From the NCBI GenBank assembly GCA_019426215.1, contig CM033394.1, positions 39,802,423 to 39,866,422 on the forward strand: a DNA stretch of 64,000 nucleotides, in the 5' to 3' direction. The DNA is from Buddleja alternifolia. Taxonomy: Eukaryota; Streptophyta; Magnoliopsida; Lamiales; Scrophulariaceae. The stretch's first letter is position 1; each line of letters starts with the position of its first letter. Below are positions 12,202 to 23,900 of this stretch, piece after piece. The position numbers were made by a program, and so were the translations under genes. Below the pieces are notes generated by a model. The model was given only the letters and a program-made list of their open reading frames with translations. It was not told where the DNA came from and made no database searches.

Positions 12202-12648
12202 ATGGAACTTTTCTTTTATGAAACTAATTGTTCTATGACTGTTTTTTCTACTTCATGGATTCTGGTCTCAGGGGCTAGTGCTCATGTGTGTTGTTTGGAT
12301 CAGGATCTAGAGAGAAATAGAAAGTTGGGCCGAGAAGAAGTGCTGATCAAAGTAGGAAGTGGGGAAAGCGCCGCAGCTATTAGGATTGGATCTACTCTTT
12401 TAATTTTGAATTCTGGACATTTATTGTTTTTGAATGATGTTTTGGTTTTGCCCAAGGGGCTTAAGAACATTGTTTCCATTCCTATATTAGTTAAGACTGG
12501 TTATACATTCCATTTTTCTAATTTAAATTGCGACATTTATTATGGTATAAAAGAGTTGGCAAAAGCATCTTTAGTTAATGGTTTGTATTATTTGAATGTC
12601 CATAATTCTTCTGATGTGAATGTTGTAACACATAACCGTGGTAGGTAA
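12202..12648 (+). pseudogene. Copia-2 aspartic protease and pre-integrase segment
   Basis: The protease motif reads WILVSGASAHVC, where copia proteases have D-S-G-A. The catalytic Asp codon is GTC (Val) at 12265-12267, so the protease cannot be active. The frame continues through a conserved beta-rich stretch (DVLVLPKGLKNIVSI) toward the integrase zinc domain. Confidence 0.87.
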
Positions 12649-13380
12649 GAAACCAACTTAAGACTTAAGTGGCATCTTAGACTAGGCCATGCTGGAGAGC
12701 ACAAGATCCACAAAATGGAGAAAGATGGGCTTTTAAGCTCATTGGGATCAGATTCCTATCCAACATGTGAATCATGTCTCTTAGGCAAGATAGCTAAATC
12801 TCCCTTCACAGGGAATTTTGAAAGATCTACTCAGGTCTTAGGATTAGTGCATACCGACATTTGTGGACCATTTAGAGAAATGGCTCGTGGAGGTTTCTAC
12901 TACTTCATCACTTTCACAAACGATCATTCAAGATATGGTCTAGTGTATCTGATGAAGCAAAAGTCTGAATCCTTTGAAAGGTTTAAAGAATTCAAAGCTT
13001 TAGTAGAAAATAAAATTGGCTAAAATATAAAGACTCTACATTCAAATCATGGAGGAGAATATATGAGCACCGAGTTTAATGAGTTCCTTAAGGAACGAGG
13101 AATAATACAGCTAACACCATCGACAACTTCTCAATTATCAGGAAAAGCCGAGTGTAGGAACCGAACACGGTTGGACATGGTTCGTTCCATGCTTAGCTAC
13201 ACTGATTTACCCATTTTGTTGTGGGGACATGCGCTCCTTAATGCTGCTTATATATTGAACAAATATCCCTCCAAATCTGTTCTTAAAACTCCACATGAGA
13301 TGTGGAAGAATAGGAACCAAGTCTTAACCACATCAAGAGTTAGGGATGTCCTGCTTATGTTAAAAAGACTTAAGTAGAGA
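12649..13380 (+). pseudogene. Copia-2 integrase
   Basis: The HHCC zinc domain is readable (WHLRLGHAGEHKIH, then CESCLLGK). The core has the first Asp (VHTDICGPF). The second is changed to Asn (HSNHGGEY, codon 13045-13047). The final Glu is kept (GKAECRNRT). A TAA after ENKIG at about 13021 and further breaks near 13380 split the frame. Confidence 0.88.
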
Positions 13381-13382
13381 AA

Positions 13383-13775
13383 TTGGAGATAAGATCCCTA
13401 ATGGGACGTTTCATTTGTTATCCTGAAGATTCCATGAGATTCTTCTTTTACCTATATGATGATCAAAGGATCATTATATCCCTACAAGCCCACTTCCTTG
13501 AGGATGAGTTCATCTTAGAAGGGGGCAAAGGTAGAAATTTTTTTCTAGAAGAACAAAATGAAACTCCCACCATGACATTTGTCCAGGAACCGAGAGCTGA
13601 CCTAACAGTAGCACAACCACCATGTAGATCTGGTAGAATACTACATGAACCTGAGAGGTATAGGTATCTACTGCAGAGGGAGCTAGAGCTCCACACTGTA
13701 GTAGAAGAAGGTCATGAAGATGATCCCTCTACCTATGATCAAGCGATGGTGGATGTCGACGCTTCAAGATGGTGA
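13383..13775 (+). pseudogene. Copia-2 integrase C-terminus and linker
   Basis: The post-core block (MGRFICYPED) is followed by an acidic/proline linker ending in PERYRYLLQ, as in Copia-1. A stop just before 13782 separates it from RT. Confidence 0.8.
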
Positions 13776-13781
13776 GAAGCA

Positions 13782-14768
13782 ATGAAAACAGAGATGGATT
13801 CTATACAATCGAACCAAGTCTGGACCTTGGTAGATCATCCTGAAGGTATCAAACCTATAGGATGCAAATGGATCTACAAAAGAAAGATTGGTAATGATGG
13901 CAAGGTTGACACCTATAAAGTCAAGCTCGTAGCAATGGGCTATAGTCAAAGAGAAATAATTGACCATCAAGAGACCTTGTCGCCTGTGGCCATTATAAAA
14001 TCCATCCGAATACTGTTATTTATAGTTGTATACTTAGACTATGAGATATGGCAGATATATGTGAAAACTGTTTTCTTGAATGGATTCCTAGAAGAGGATA
14101 TCTATATGGAACAGCCAAAAGGTTTTGTATCCGAGACCAGTATCCATAAAGTATATAGACTTGAGAGGTCCATATATGGTCTCAAGTAAGCATCTAGAAA
14201 TTGGAATCTTCGTTTTGATGAAGTAGTATAAGGATATGGCTTCATCAAGAATGAATATGAACCCTATGTCTACAAGAAGACTAATGGGAGCAAGATCACG
14301 TTCTTAGTACTATATGTACATGACATTATACTTATAGGAAATGACGTGGGAATGCTCACCACTGTCAATAAATGGCTTTCGAGTACGTTTTTCATGAAAG
14401 ACTTGGGAGAAGCAACGTATAGTCTAGGAATTCGTGTATATAGAGATAGAACAAATAGAATGATCGGTCTTTCCCAAGCCCTTTACTTAGAGAAAGTCCT
14501 AAAGAGATTTAGTATGGATAACTCTAAGAAAGGATTCCTTCCCATGAGACATGGAGTACACTTATCTGAGTCTACGCATCCTCAAAACGGGGAAGATAGA
14601 AAGGAGATGAGCAATGTACCCTATGCTTCTGCAGTTGGTAGCCTGATATATGAAATGTTGTGCACAAGACCTGACATTGTTTATGCATGTACGCATGGTG
14701 AGTCGATTTCAGGCAAACCCGGGAAAAGAACACTAGATAGCTGTGAAAAACTTCCTAAAGTATCTTAA
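13782..14768 (+). pseudogene. Copia-2 reverse transcriptase
   Basis: RT blocks CKWIYKRK, LSPVAIIKSIRIL, IYMEQPKGF and RSIYGLK are clear. Stops follow at about 14190 and 14230. The active site reads YVHD, with the first catalytic Asp replaced by His (codon 14319-14321). The thumb/connection continues to 14768 (MKDLGEATYSLGI, VPYASAVGSLIYEM). Confidence 0.9.
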
Positions 14769-15308
14769 AAGTAACTATTGATATAATTCTCGTCTATGGA
14801 GGTGGAGATCTGAAGATGGAGGGTTACACTGATTCAGACTTTCAGTCTGATGTGGATGACCAAAAATCGACTTTCGGGTTTGTTTTCACGCTTAATGGTG
14901 GGGCGGTGTCTTGTAAAAGTTCCAAGCAAAGCACAACCGCTTACCACTGAAGCAAAAAATGTAGCAGCCTCAGAGGCAGCCAAAGAAGCTGTTTGGATGA
15001 GAAAGTTTCTAGGAGAATTTCAAGTGCTTCCTAGTGCAGAGCTCCCATTACCACTTTATTGTGATAATAATAGGGCGATAGCGCAAGCCAAGGAACCAAG
15101 GTCTCATAACAAGTCTAAACACTTCGAGAGAATATTTCACATCATTAGGGAGAATGTTGGCAGAGGAGAGATAGTAGTGCAGAAAATAGCCTCAGCTGAC
15201 AATGTAGCTGACCCGTTCACCAAACCACTACCTCAGGCTGTTCTGGACCGACACCTGGAAAGGATGGGTATAAGATACCACCAAAAGTGGCATTTAGTGC
15301 AAGTGGGA
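14769..15308 (+). pseudogene. Copia-2 RNase H
   Basis: Motifs EGYTDSDFQSD (upstream frame), AEAKNVAASEAAKEAVWM, YCDNNRAIAQAK and SKHFERIFHIIRE are those of copia RNase H. The frame is shifted near 14850 relative to the upstream part. Coding similarity ends before the purine-rich tract at 15301. Confidence 0.87.
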
Positions 15309-15311
15309 GGT
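15301..15311 (+). promoter_or_regulatory. Copia-2 polypurine tract
   Basis: AAGTGGGAGG directly precedes the 3' LTR start (TGTCAAGATAATGCCC at 15312), the usual site for plus-strand priming. Confidence 0.75.
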
Positions 15312-17033
15312 TGTCAAGATAATGCCCTCATATGTCATAGAGGATAAAATAATAGAGCATCTCACTTGTAATAAACTTATTATCTTATATTAATAAATTT
15401 TATCTGCATCTACAAGTAGTGTAAAACGTTTTGTCCATGTTTTCAATGCAATCTCTCTACTTCCTATGGGATAGGAAGATAGGCACTAGAAAGATTGATC
15501 TTGATTACTTAAACAAGTTCGCAAGTGACATGAAGTCTTTAATGGACAAATAAAGACTAGGAATACTTGTACAATCTGAGCTTTGACATGAGAGTGCCAG
15601 TCGAACACCATGTGATGGTGGGAGCCTAAGGTTGTAGGCACATCAGTGGAAATGATATGCTCGAACACGACTCGCATCAGTTCTGTCACATGGGTATTCA
15701 CTCTGTGACTGTTAATGACAGAACAAATTATTCGTAATCGGTATAGGTGAACCTTTGACCTGAAGTATCAGGCTGAAGTTACACTTGTGACGTCAAGTCT
15801 GTCACTAGAGTAGTTAGACCCAATTCACCTGTTGGTGGGGTCGACCTTGAAATGCAGCTTGATGGGCAAGTGGTAGTCTTAGCTGATAACTAACATGGGA
15901 TTTGTTCTCTCATAAGTGAATGAGAAAGTGTCATATGTGATTATAGATAATGGAGATCAAAGTCTTTAGCCAAAGCAATAGAGACGATTGTGCAAGGCAT
16001 TAAATCTAGCTCAATGATCTCGTATTATTATAATTAATACATATGGTCAAGTCCAATGAGTTTGATATCACCATGACTTTCACTTGACTGTAACACATGA
16101 ACAAAGGGTTTATACGTATACGGAATTTACGACTGGAAAGGTGTGAAATGATCCATTCATTTAATTTCGTTTGGGCTACGAAGTGGGTCACGTGACTGGC
16201 TAGGTGTACCCACTTTCTTTGGATTCCTCTCATTGCCAAACGAAACGAACGTAAAGAGTCGCGCTAAAGGATTGATAAAGAAAAATAAAAGGATTTTTCT
16301 ATTTTATTCTAGGAGATTTAATTCATGGGATAAATTAAATATGATTAATTAATTGCTGATTAGATGAGATAATTAATTATAAAGATAAGATTAATTATTA
16401 ATTATCTTCTTAAGGAAATAAATTAATGAATTAATTTATATAATTAATTAATTAATTTATTGAATATAATAAATAATTAATTAAATAATAGAGAATTGAT
16501 TAAAACAAGAGACGAGCCTGGCCAAATAAAGAGGGTCCATGAGGACGTCTCCTAAGCCCGAGTTGGGCATCCTACCTCTTGTATTAGTCAACAAGTCAAT
16601 TGATATTAAATACATCACTTAAAAGACTTTTGACCTAGATGAATATCACAATTCACGCAACTTTCCTAGAAAAGAAAAAGAAAACTCTCCTCCCTCTCTC
16701 CTTAACCTGGCCGTTGGTTAAGGAGCAAGAAAAGAAGGGATTTTTTTTGGTCAATCAATCTGCATGATTATTTAGAGACAACGTACTTTCGTTGTTCGGA
16801 TAAAAAATTCAAGAAAGCTTCAAGAATTTCGTGAAGGGTGGATAGTACAAGGATTGAAGACTTGGAGGCTTCAACCATTCGAATTTTTTAAGGAGGATTG
16901 AGTTCTCCAACCACTTCGCTTCAACGGGTATGTATTTATTTGTTTTAGCGAGTTTATGATTCAATATGCAAATCGAGAAATCACTGTGGGATTTTAAAAC
17001 CTTCCGCTACACAATTTTTTGCGAAACCCAACA
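15312..17033 (+). repeat. Copia-2 3' LTR
   Basis: 1722 bp, TG...CA, homologous to the 5' LTR and uninterrupted. It is followed by the TSD ACCAT (17034-17038). Compared with the 5' copy it lacks a short stretch near 16565, where the 5' LTR has an extra segment around 8710-8750. Confidence 0.92.
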
Positions 17034-17038
17034 ACCAT

Positions 17039-18005
17039 TTCAAGACTCATGAAACAATGATGAAAAGCCCTAAGCTATTCCTTCTCACATCTAATGATGA
17101 AAGGCACTGGACCTAATCAGGAACTTTTGGGCCCCGATCTATTGATTTATAAACTTAATATTTATTTAAAGTGGTTTTTCAAACAAGGTCTAATAGTTTT
17201 AGTTACTTATCTTTCTTAAGCGATCATGCAAACATGGACATCATACACAACATAAGATAATAAGTAACAAATTCATAAAGCGGTAAATGTGATCTTAGTT
17301 GAGCCAATTCCTAAACACCCCAGCCATCAAGGTGTTGACCAATCTAATCTGAAGACCTAGACCCTACACTAAGGTCTTCAAGTCTTCATGATCTTTAACG
17401 CTTTCATCTCCGTCTTCATAATTACATATAAAAAAAAAAACCTTTCCCTCTCCATTACAAGAAAAGAAAACATGGCACGCAGGCCTTAAATTATTACAAC
17501 GGCTAGTCTATGGCTCGATCCGGATCACCGCATAATTACATAAAACATGCTATCATGCAATTCATGAATTAATATTTACCGACTTTAATAAGGATAATCA
17601 AATTAATTGATGGATCCAATGATTTTAATTTCTTAAAACCAATTCTAGACATCCACATGAAAAAGTCTTACTTTTTCAATTAATCTAAAATACAATTTCA
17701 AAACCCCATTTTCCAAATATTTCATTTTAGGACAAACCTAAAATATTATGTTTAATTTGAAATCAAAAAACTTAATTTTATAAATCACAAATTAGGCTAG
17801 CCTTTTAAATTAAATTGCAAAAATGATCTAAGGCCTAAAACACAATTTATACAAAAAACATTTGGAAATAGGGGAAATTAAAATTTGAAACCTAGGTCAA
17901 CTAGTGCGCGCAGCGCCATTGCTGCATGCGCACACGCCGCGGTAGTGTTGTCGCTGTTTGTGACTGACGGCTACCACCGTCGCATGGCGGTGGCACTGCT
18001 CCTGC
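17039..18005 (-). other. Copia-1 leader, distal part
   Basis: This follows the Copia-2 insertion without a gene. It ends in a GC-rich block (17905-18000) with CGC/GCG runs resembling the GC-rich leader block of Copia-2. No primer-binding site follows, so the Copia-1 5' LTR has been lost. Confidence 0.5.
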
Positions 18006-18345
18006 ATGTGTGTGGTTTGTCCATTGGATTTCTTTCAACAATAGATGTACTGTAGAGGAGATATATATATTATTCGAAAGCCTTAATAATTGTGCAATTC
18101 ACATCTTTTATTTGCTCCATCTCTTTTTGCAATTTGGCAACCGTGTATTTGATTCTTCTTGTATTCATTTAGATGGCTCCATAAGTTTAGATTTCAAGTC
18201 TCCACGATGCGCAATGTCACCAAGAATCTGAAGAGGAGGCTGACTCCTAAATCCATATACCCTATCTTTAGGCACACAACCAGTTGCCCCAATCAAAGCA
18301 GCATGATCAAAGATAGGTTGCTAAGTGAACTTTGAGAACTATTCT
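18006..18345 (-). pseudogene. Unidentified coding-like fragment
   Basis: On the minus strand between about 18310 and 18170, one frame reads through about 45 codons, including GCVPKDRVYGFRSQPPLQIL followed by GDIAHRGDLKSKLMEP. Composition is protein-like rather than AT-random. It vaguely recalls the R-V-Y-G blocks of plant Ptta/En-Spm second-gene products, but I cannot assign a family. No start, stop or neighbours support a whole gene. Confidence 0.3.
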
Positions 18346-18420
18346 CCATAAAACTATCATATGTACCCTACAAAACTAATGTCATTCAAATATATATATA
18401 AGTTTATTAAGCCAAATTAT

Positions 18421-18620
18421 AGAAAGAGTGATGTTATATACCACCTGTTATTGTTCACTGTTTTTTCACTTCTTTTAATTTTGGTAAGAATTGAATGCAA
18501 TAAATGCATTGAGTTCATTTTTGTAATTTATGTTTACCATAACACAGAAATATCTTACCATATCAAGGCTTGGTGAAAAAATGGTAAAAAATAAACAGTG
18601 GTATATAGTATTTTTCTTAC
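18421..18620. mobile_element. ~200-bp MITE with imperfect TIRs
   Basis: The left end (gttatataccacctgtta...gttttttcact) and the complement of the right end (ctatataccactgttta...tttttcacc) pair over about 45 bp with small gaps. The size, AT content and coding silence fit a MITE. The target duplication is not certain. Confidence 0.6.
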
Positions 18621-18860
18621 AGAAACGGTGTAGACACAAACAATTTTTGAGAAAAAAAGAAACAAGTTGATAAATATCATATGGTTTAAAGAAAAAAAAG
18701 TTGATCACCTCCAAAATTACGATAAAAGAACTAATCTTAATGATTTGGGCCAGTCGTAGACAGTCATTTTAGTTATTACATAAAGTAAGAAAAACACTAT
18801 ATGATACGCACTCTCTTAGAATTGGCGCATGCAAAATCCCCATTTCATTGATATTCCTAT
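18621..18860. other. AT-rich spacer, nothing recognised
   Basis: Short stretch between two MITEs, with no frame or repeat of note. Confidence 0.4.
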
Positions 18861-19554
18861 GAGACCATCTCCAACCCACCCCAAATTCGGGTTGGAGATG
18901 GACAAATTGGCGTGGGTTGACCTTCAACCCCCTCCACATCTTGGCACTATATTGGTGCTAAGAGTTTTTTTCCTTTTTACAATCTAGATTTTGTGTTTTT
19001 GCTTTTTTGGTTATACAATCTAGTCCTTAAAAGCTTAGGAAGTTACAATTATGTCTCATGTTTGTTATTTTTTTACTCAATTATATATGGTTTCACTTTA
19101 AAATTTAATTATATATCTATATAAAAACTATCATAGATTGAACATTGAAGTATTTATATCAACATAGATTAATATTACATAATTATACAAAAAAGTAACT
19201 AATATAAGAATTTTAATTGAATAGAGTTTAATTGTTATTATTATTAAATAGATTTTAATTATTTCCTATTTTTTATTAATATTAAATAAAAGTTTTTTAA
19301 TTGTGGATTTTATTATCTAATATTATAAGATAACAAAATATATATTTTTGGATGAGTATTTAAAAAAGCTTAAAGTTTCGGTATTATTTGTAAAATAGGG
19401 GTAATTGTATAAAATGAGGTGTAGAAAGGAATATATTGTGAATATTTTTTTGGTGTTAAAAATAGAGTTGTGGGTTGGAGAGAAATGTATTGTAGCAACA
19501 CCAAAATGGTGCAAAAGTTGCACCATTTTGGTGTTTTGAGTTGAAGATGCCCTA
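18861..19554. mobile_element. ~0.7-kb MITE with CATCTCCAACCCA-type ends
   Basis: The left end gagaccatctccaaccca matches the complement of the right end, agggcatcttcaactca. These ends are common in plant non-autonomous DNA elements. Near the right end, CACCAAAATGGTGC and its complement form a strong hairpin (about 19499-19534). There is no coding capacity; the minus frame at 19323-19607 crosses the boundary and is chance. TSD unclear. Confidence 0.6.
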
Positions 19555-19579
19555 GGTATGGTTATAAAGTTCAACTTTG

Positions 19580-19917
19580 GAGTTTGGAACTTTACGCTTA
19601 AATTCATCCTCCTGCACTATATAGATTGTATAACTTATCTTTACCAATATTCGAAAAAGTATTAGATTACATAAAAATGTTAATATATCACTAGTCGAAC
19701 TAAAATCTTAATGTGAAAAGTTCATCATGCCTTGTTCATGTATTGCAACTTTGGAACTTTACGCTTAAATTCATCCTCCTGGATTATATAGATTATACAT
19801 TTTATCTTTATCAATATTTGAAAAAGTATTAGATTACATAAAAATGTTAATATATCACTAGTCAAATTAATTTCTTAAAATGAACAATTCACCATTCCTT
19901 GTTCATGTATTGCAAAT
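19580..19917. repeat. 167-bp tandem duplication
   Basis: The block containing GGAACTTTACGCTTAAATTC begins at 19586 and again at 19753, and similarity continues to TTCATGTATTGCAA in both copies. The copies differ by scattered substitutions, so the duplication is not recent. No coding content. Confidence 0.85.
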
Positions 19918-20195
19918 GCTTCGAACCATCAATATGAGTTGAGATTGAACCATCATTTTTATTATTATGATTTTTTCTAGCTTTTAATAGTCATTGAGTT
20001 TTGTATATCTTCTAGTTATCTCCACACAACTTTTTCCATGTATTTGGTCTGAGCAAGTGAGGTCCATGATCTCTTCAATCTAAAGAATTACTAACCATTG
20101 ATGCAACTTTATTTCATTCCTTACAAAGCATATCCCTCAAACAATAGATCTACAATTGCATACCATAGATTGTTGATACCACATGTCTTTCTAGC
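19918..20195. other. Spacer before hAT element
   Basis: No gene or repeat seen. The last eight bases (20188-20195, TTTCTAGC) are a candidate target duplication of the hAT element, but the other copy was not found. Confidence 0.4.
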
Positions 20196-20929
20196 TAGGG
20201 GGTGCAAACAAGCCGAGCCTGGCGATTTTGCCAAGCTCGCAAGGCTGGGCTCGAATTTGATATTTACGAGCAAACTTGTTGCAGTTGTATGGAGTAAACA
20301 ACTTCATGAACTGCAATTTTATAGAGTAAACAATTCCATAAAAGTGGAATTTATGGAGTAAACAATCACTCCATAAGCTTGCTGTAGTTTTTGCACATCT
20401 AAATTAAAATACCACAATCCAACTTCAAATGATCAAATCTCAATAAATCCGATAGTAAATCCAACATCAAATGATCAAATCCAACATTAACCAGACATCA
20501 ATATTCAAAAATAAAAATTACAGTATATTCGTAAATGAAAAAACAACACATGCTAAAAATAAACATAACATTCGTCAAAGTCTGAAAACGTAAAGCAACA
20601 TCTATAAAACATCCAAAATAAACCAAACATCCGTCAAATCCTTCTACCAAACGCTTTGATGTTGATATCCATCACACTAGTTCGAACAAAAACAAAATGA
20701 AAATCTTATTTACATAGTACTATTATTAAATTATGTATTTTCATATTGAAAGAATTCTCCGTTTGAAGCATCATCATGTACGGGGAGAACGAATTGTATC
20801 GCTTTCTTTTCATTTAGCAAGTCAACATATAAATATTTCAAATTAATAGAATATTAATTGATGCTATATCTATAAGATTATAACTACAAAATTGAAATGA
20901 ATATAAAATTTGGTCTTTGTTTTCCTAAA
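20196..20929. other. hAT terminal and 3' non-coding region
   Basis: Between the left terminus and the transposase C-terminus there is AT-rich DNA with short repeated words such as GGAGTAAACAA (20290-20370), possibly subterminal transposase-binding repeats (inference). No gene. Confidence 0.45.
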
Positions 20930-23900
20930 TCTGAAGCACTTTCCCAACCAATCCCTTGCGCATGTTAATACTTCAACTGTGTCTGAGGTCAGTGAGGCCC
21001 AATACTTATCAATCACTCTACCTCCAATACGAAAAGTGGACTCGAGACCAATGGTTGTGATTGGAATGACTCAAATATCTCTGGCTATTGTGGATAAGAC
21101 CTTGTACTTCAACACATGGATTTTCCACTATTCAAAAACATGAAACTCAATCCCAAGTTTGCTCTTTTCCTTTTCAATATAGCAATTTTCTTCAAGGTAC
21201 ACATCAAGTTCAGATTTTTGTGGTTGAACTGATTTCTTTGACCTCATAGTCTATATTCAAACTAACCACACGTGGTTTCCACTTTTCTAGCATCTTTACT
21301 TGAATGACGATGCGTAGAAACTTCCCACGCAAAATCTGCTTCAACACTACACATTGCCACACGATGCATAGTATCTTTCTAGTATCATACAATGTCCTCC
21401 AGACAAAGGCTAAATCAATCAACGCCATTTCTGGACAACAGAGTTTGGGAAAGAAGATCTCAAGTGCCACCATCTTACATATGGGATAAAAAATTGATGG
21501 TATAGTCATCAATAAATTAGACTCTCGCAGTATTTATCAAACTTGAGTTTTATAGTCTCAATCATTTCTTAGATAAAGTAATCACCGAACTGCGATTTAC
21601 TATCCAAATAACAATTTTACCCTATGAATGTCATGTAGAAACAAGTTTGAAGTAGGGTATTAGCTTCCTGAAATAATATGCATAGCACTCCAGAAAACCT
21701 CTAATATGGAGCATACTTTCTCCACTTCTTTTCAATCACTTACACTTGGACAACTGTTATAGTGTGAATCTCTCTTAGCAAACCTCGGAAAAACATTTCT
21801 AAACTTGATCGCAATAGCTAACATCACGTATGTAGAGTTCCATCCTGTTCGACAATCATCAATTTACTTCTTCTAGAAAATTCAACTACTTCACATTTGA
21901 GTAAAGAATTAAGTCTTGCATCTAATAGTTGGACATACTCTACATTGCCACGAACAATGTCAATGATGTCTTTGATATCAGGAAGACCATCCAAAGCTAT
22001 CAAATTCAGATTGTGGGCACACTATCTAACATAAAATAAACTATCCCCGAAAAGCAACTTTTTTTTGCTTCTGATTATAACTTTTAGATTCTCAATAGGC
22101 GAGTCATTCATAGAAGCATTATCTACTAAAAATGTGTGGATTTTACCATCAATGCCCCAATCCTCCAAATACCGTCAAATAGAATTTGCAATCTCAATAC
22201 CTCAATAGGGGGTGTGTGTATTAGTGAAATATGAACTACGTTGAGTACCCGCTTTTGTAAGGTTTTGATCAATCCTATGACCTGTTATCATCGTGTACTC
22301 AATTTTTTTATTCTTGGATTTCCAACAATTTGTTGTAAGGATCACTTTGTTCATGTTGGTCCCAAGTGACATACGAAAAGGTCTAGAAGGAGGGGGGGGG
22401 GGATTCAATAGACCCAGAAGTTCTTTGAACTTAAAATTTCTTATTAAAATTTTCTCACAGGCGCTTGTCACTTAATGACAAGGACTTACTGTCAGCGTTT
22501 GTACTTAGAAGTAAGACTTCTTTTTGAAAGATAACATAGATAATAGGTTTGATCACTTGATCAAAGTAGGATCAAAAGCTCAGCGCTTATATCAGGGTTA
22601 GCACAGCGGAAATAATTTTTGCAAGTCTTTATACTTTGAAAGATTATAACACTTAGTGATGCTTAGTTACTTTGATTTTGATTCAAATAGTATGCTTTAA
22701 AAACAAGTAGAAATGAAGAATAATAAAGCAATAAGGCAACAAATAAATGACAAAAGAAATTGTGAGGTTCACTGGGTCTATGTAATCCCAGCTACGTCTT
22801 TCTAGTCTTTCCACGTACGAGAAATTCACTAAGATGATTTACAAAGCTTCACTTAGACAAATTTTACAAAATAGCATATGGTGAAGATTGATTTTGAGTT
22901 CCCTAATCACACAGATTTCAACTAGGCTTAGATATTCTTCTGACAAGCTTCTATCACTCAGAAATAATGCTTTGTAACTTCTTCACACAGATTGAAGAGG
23001 TTGAAATGATTTATCTAGGGTTTTGTTTGATTTGGAAAGTTCAAACACTTTGAGTATCTCACTGGAAGGTTTAATTTCTTCTATGGAAGACGTATGAGAT
23101 ATTAGATGGCTATATAGAGATGTTTAAGCTTAAAATATATTTGGCTATGGTGATTTAAGCTTTTAGAGTTAGGAGAATTTCAAGAGCATAAGAGTGATAT
23201 TTCTTGGTTATTAGGGTTTAGATGTGAGATTCAATTTATAGACATTTCTTCAGATTTGTCCGTTGGACACATGTGAGCGCGTGTCTATTACTCGGCGAGT
23301 GTACCGACTCTTTTCTGACATCTCTGAAATTCGCTGCACAAAAATTGGTGCGGCAGGCCACTATGAGTTGACAGCCAATGGGAAAGGCTTATCCGTACGT
23401 TAAAGGTCCTTATCATATTTAATGCTCTTTTAAATCATTTAATGCATTTGAATTTATTCTCGTTAGAAATAAATGTCCTTTGAAAGATTGCATTTAAGTC
23501 CTTAAATTTGGATTTAATTCAGGTGAATTCTGTCTTTCCGACGCTCATCACTCTGAATGATCTTCAAGCACTAAGAAAACGCTAGGGATTTGCTCTCTAT
23601 CTTCAATGTCTTCAGGCACTGATCTTCAACTTCAACTTGATAGACTCACTAATAATTCTATCAAAGCTCAAACTCATTTATAAAGATAAAAGGCCTTAAT
23701 TAAAAGTTACAACTCAATAACTATCAAACGCTTATACATATTCTAAGAAAGTCAAACCTACATATCTTTTGGGGTCTAAAATAAACCTATCTTGTCATCA
23801 TCAAAACAGCTAATATGATATTTCCTAACATATCACATTTTTCAACACGCTCTTCAGATTTTTTTTTCTTCAACTCATATATCTTAACATAATGGCTTTT

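Larger units (their letters stand above)
5884..17033 (+). mobile_element. Copia-2: full-length but dead Ty1/copia element
   Basis: Two LTRs (5884-9203, interrupted by a solo LTR; 15312-17033) flank a leader, gag, protease, integrase, RT and RNase H in copia order. The 5-bp duplication ACCAT occurs at 5879-5883 and 17034-17038. The 5' LTR end is followed by a PBS, and the 3' LTR is preceded by a purine-rich AAGTGGGAGG tract. Several in-frame stops and three active-site substitutions make it non-autonomous. It inserted into the Copia-1 leader. Confidence 0.93.
1850..18005 (-). mobile_element. Copia-1: degraded Ty1/copia element split by two insertions
   Basis: Read on the minus strand, the order is a GC-rich leader (about 18000-17039 and 5878-5387), gag (5386-5167, then 4117 down), zinc knuckle, protease, integrase and RT (to 1849), which is the Ty1/copia order. 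A hAT element at 4126-5158 splits gag and Copia-2 (5884-17033) splits the leader. RT stops shortly before the catalytic YVDD motif. No LTR, PBS or polypurine tract is recognisable at either end, so both termini were probably lost by deletion. The 5' limit near 18005 is set only by where the copia-leader-like GC-rich block ends. Confidence 0.75.
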
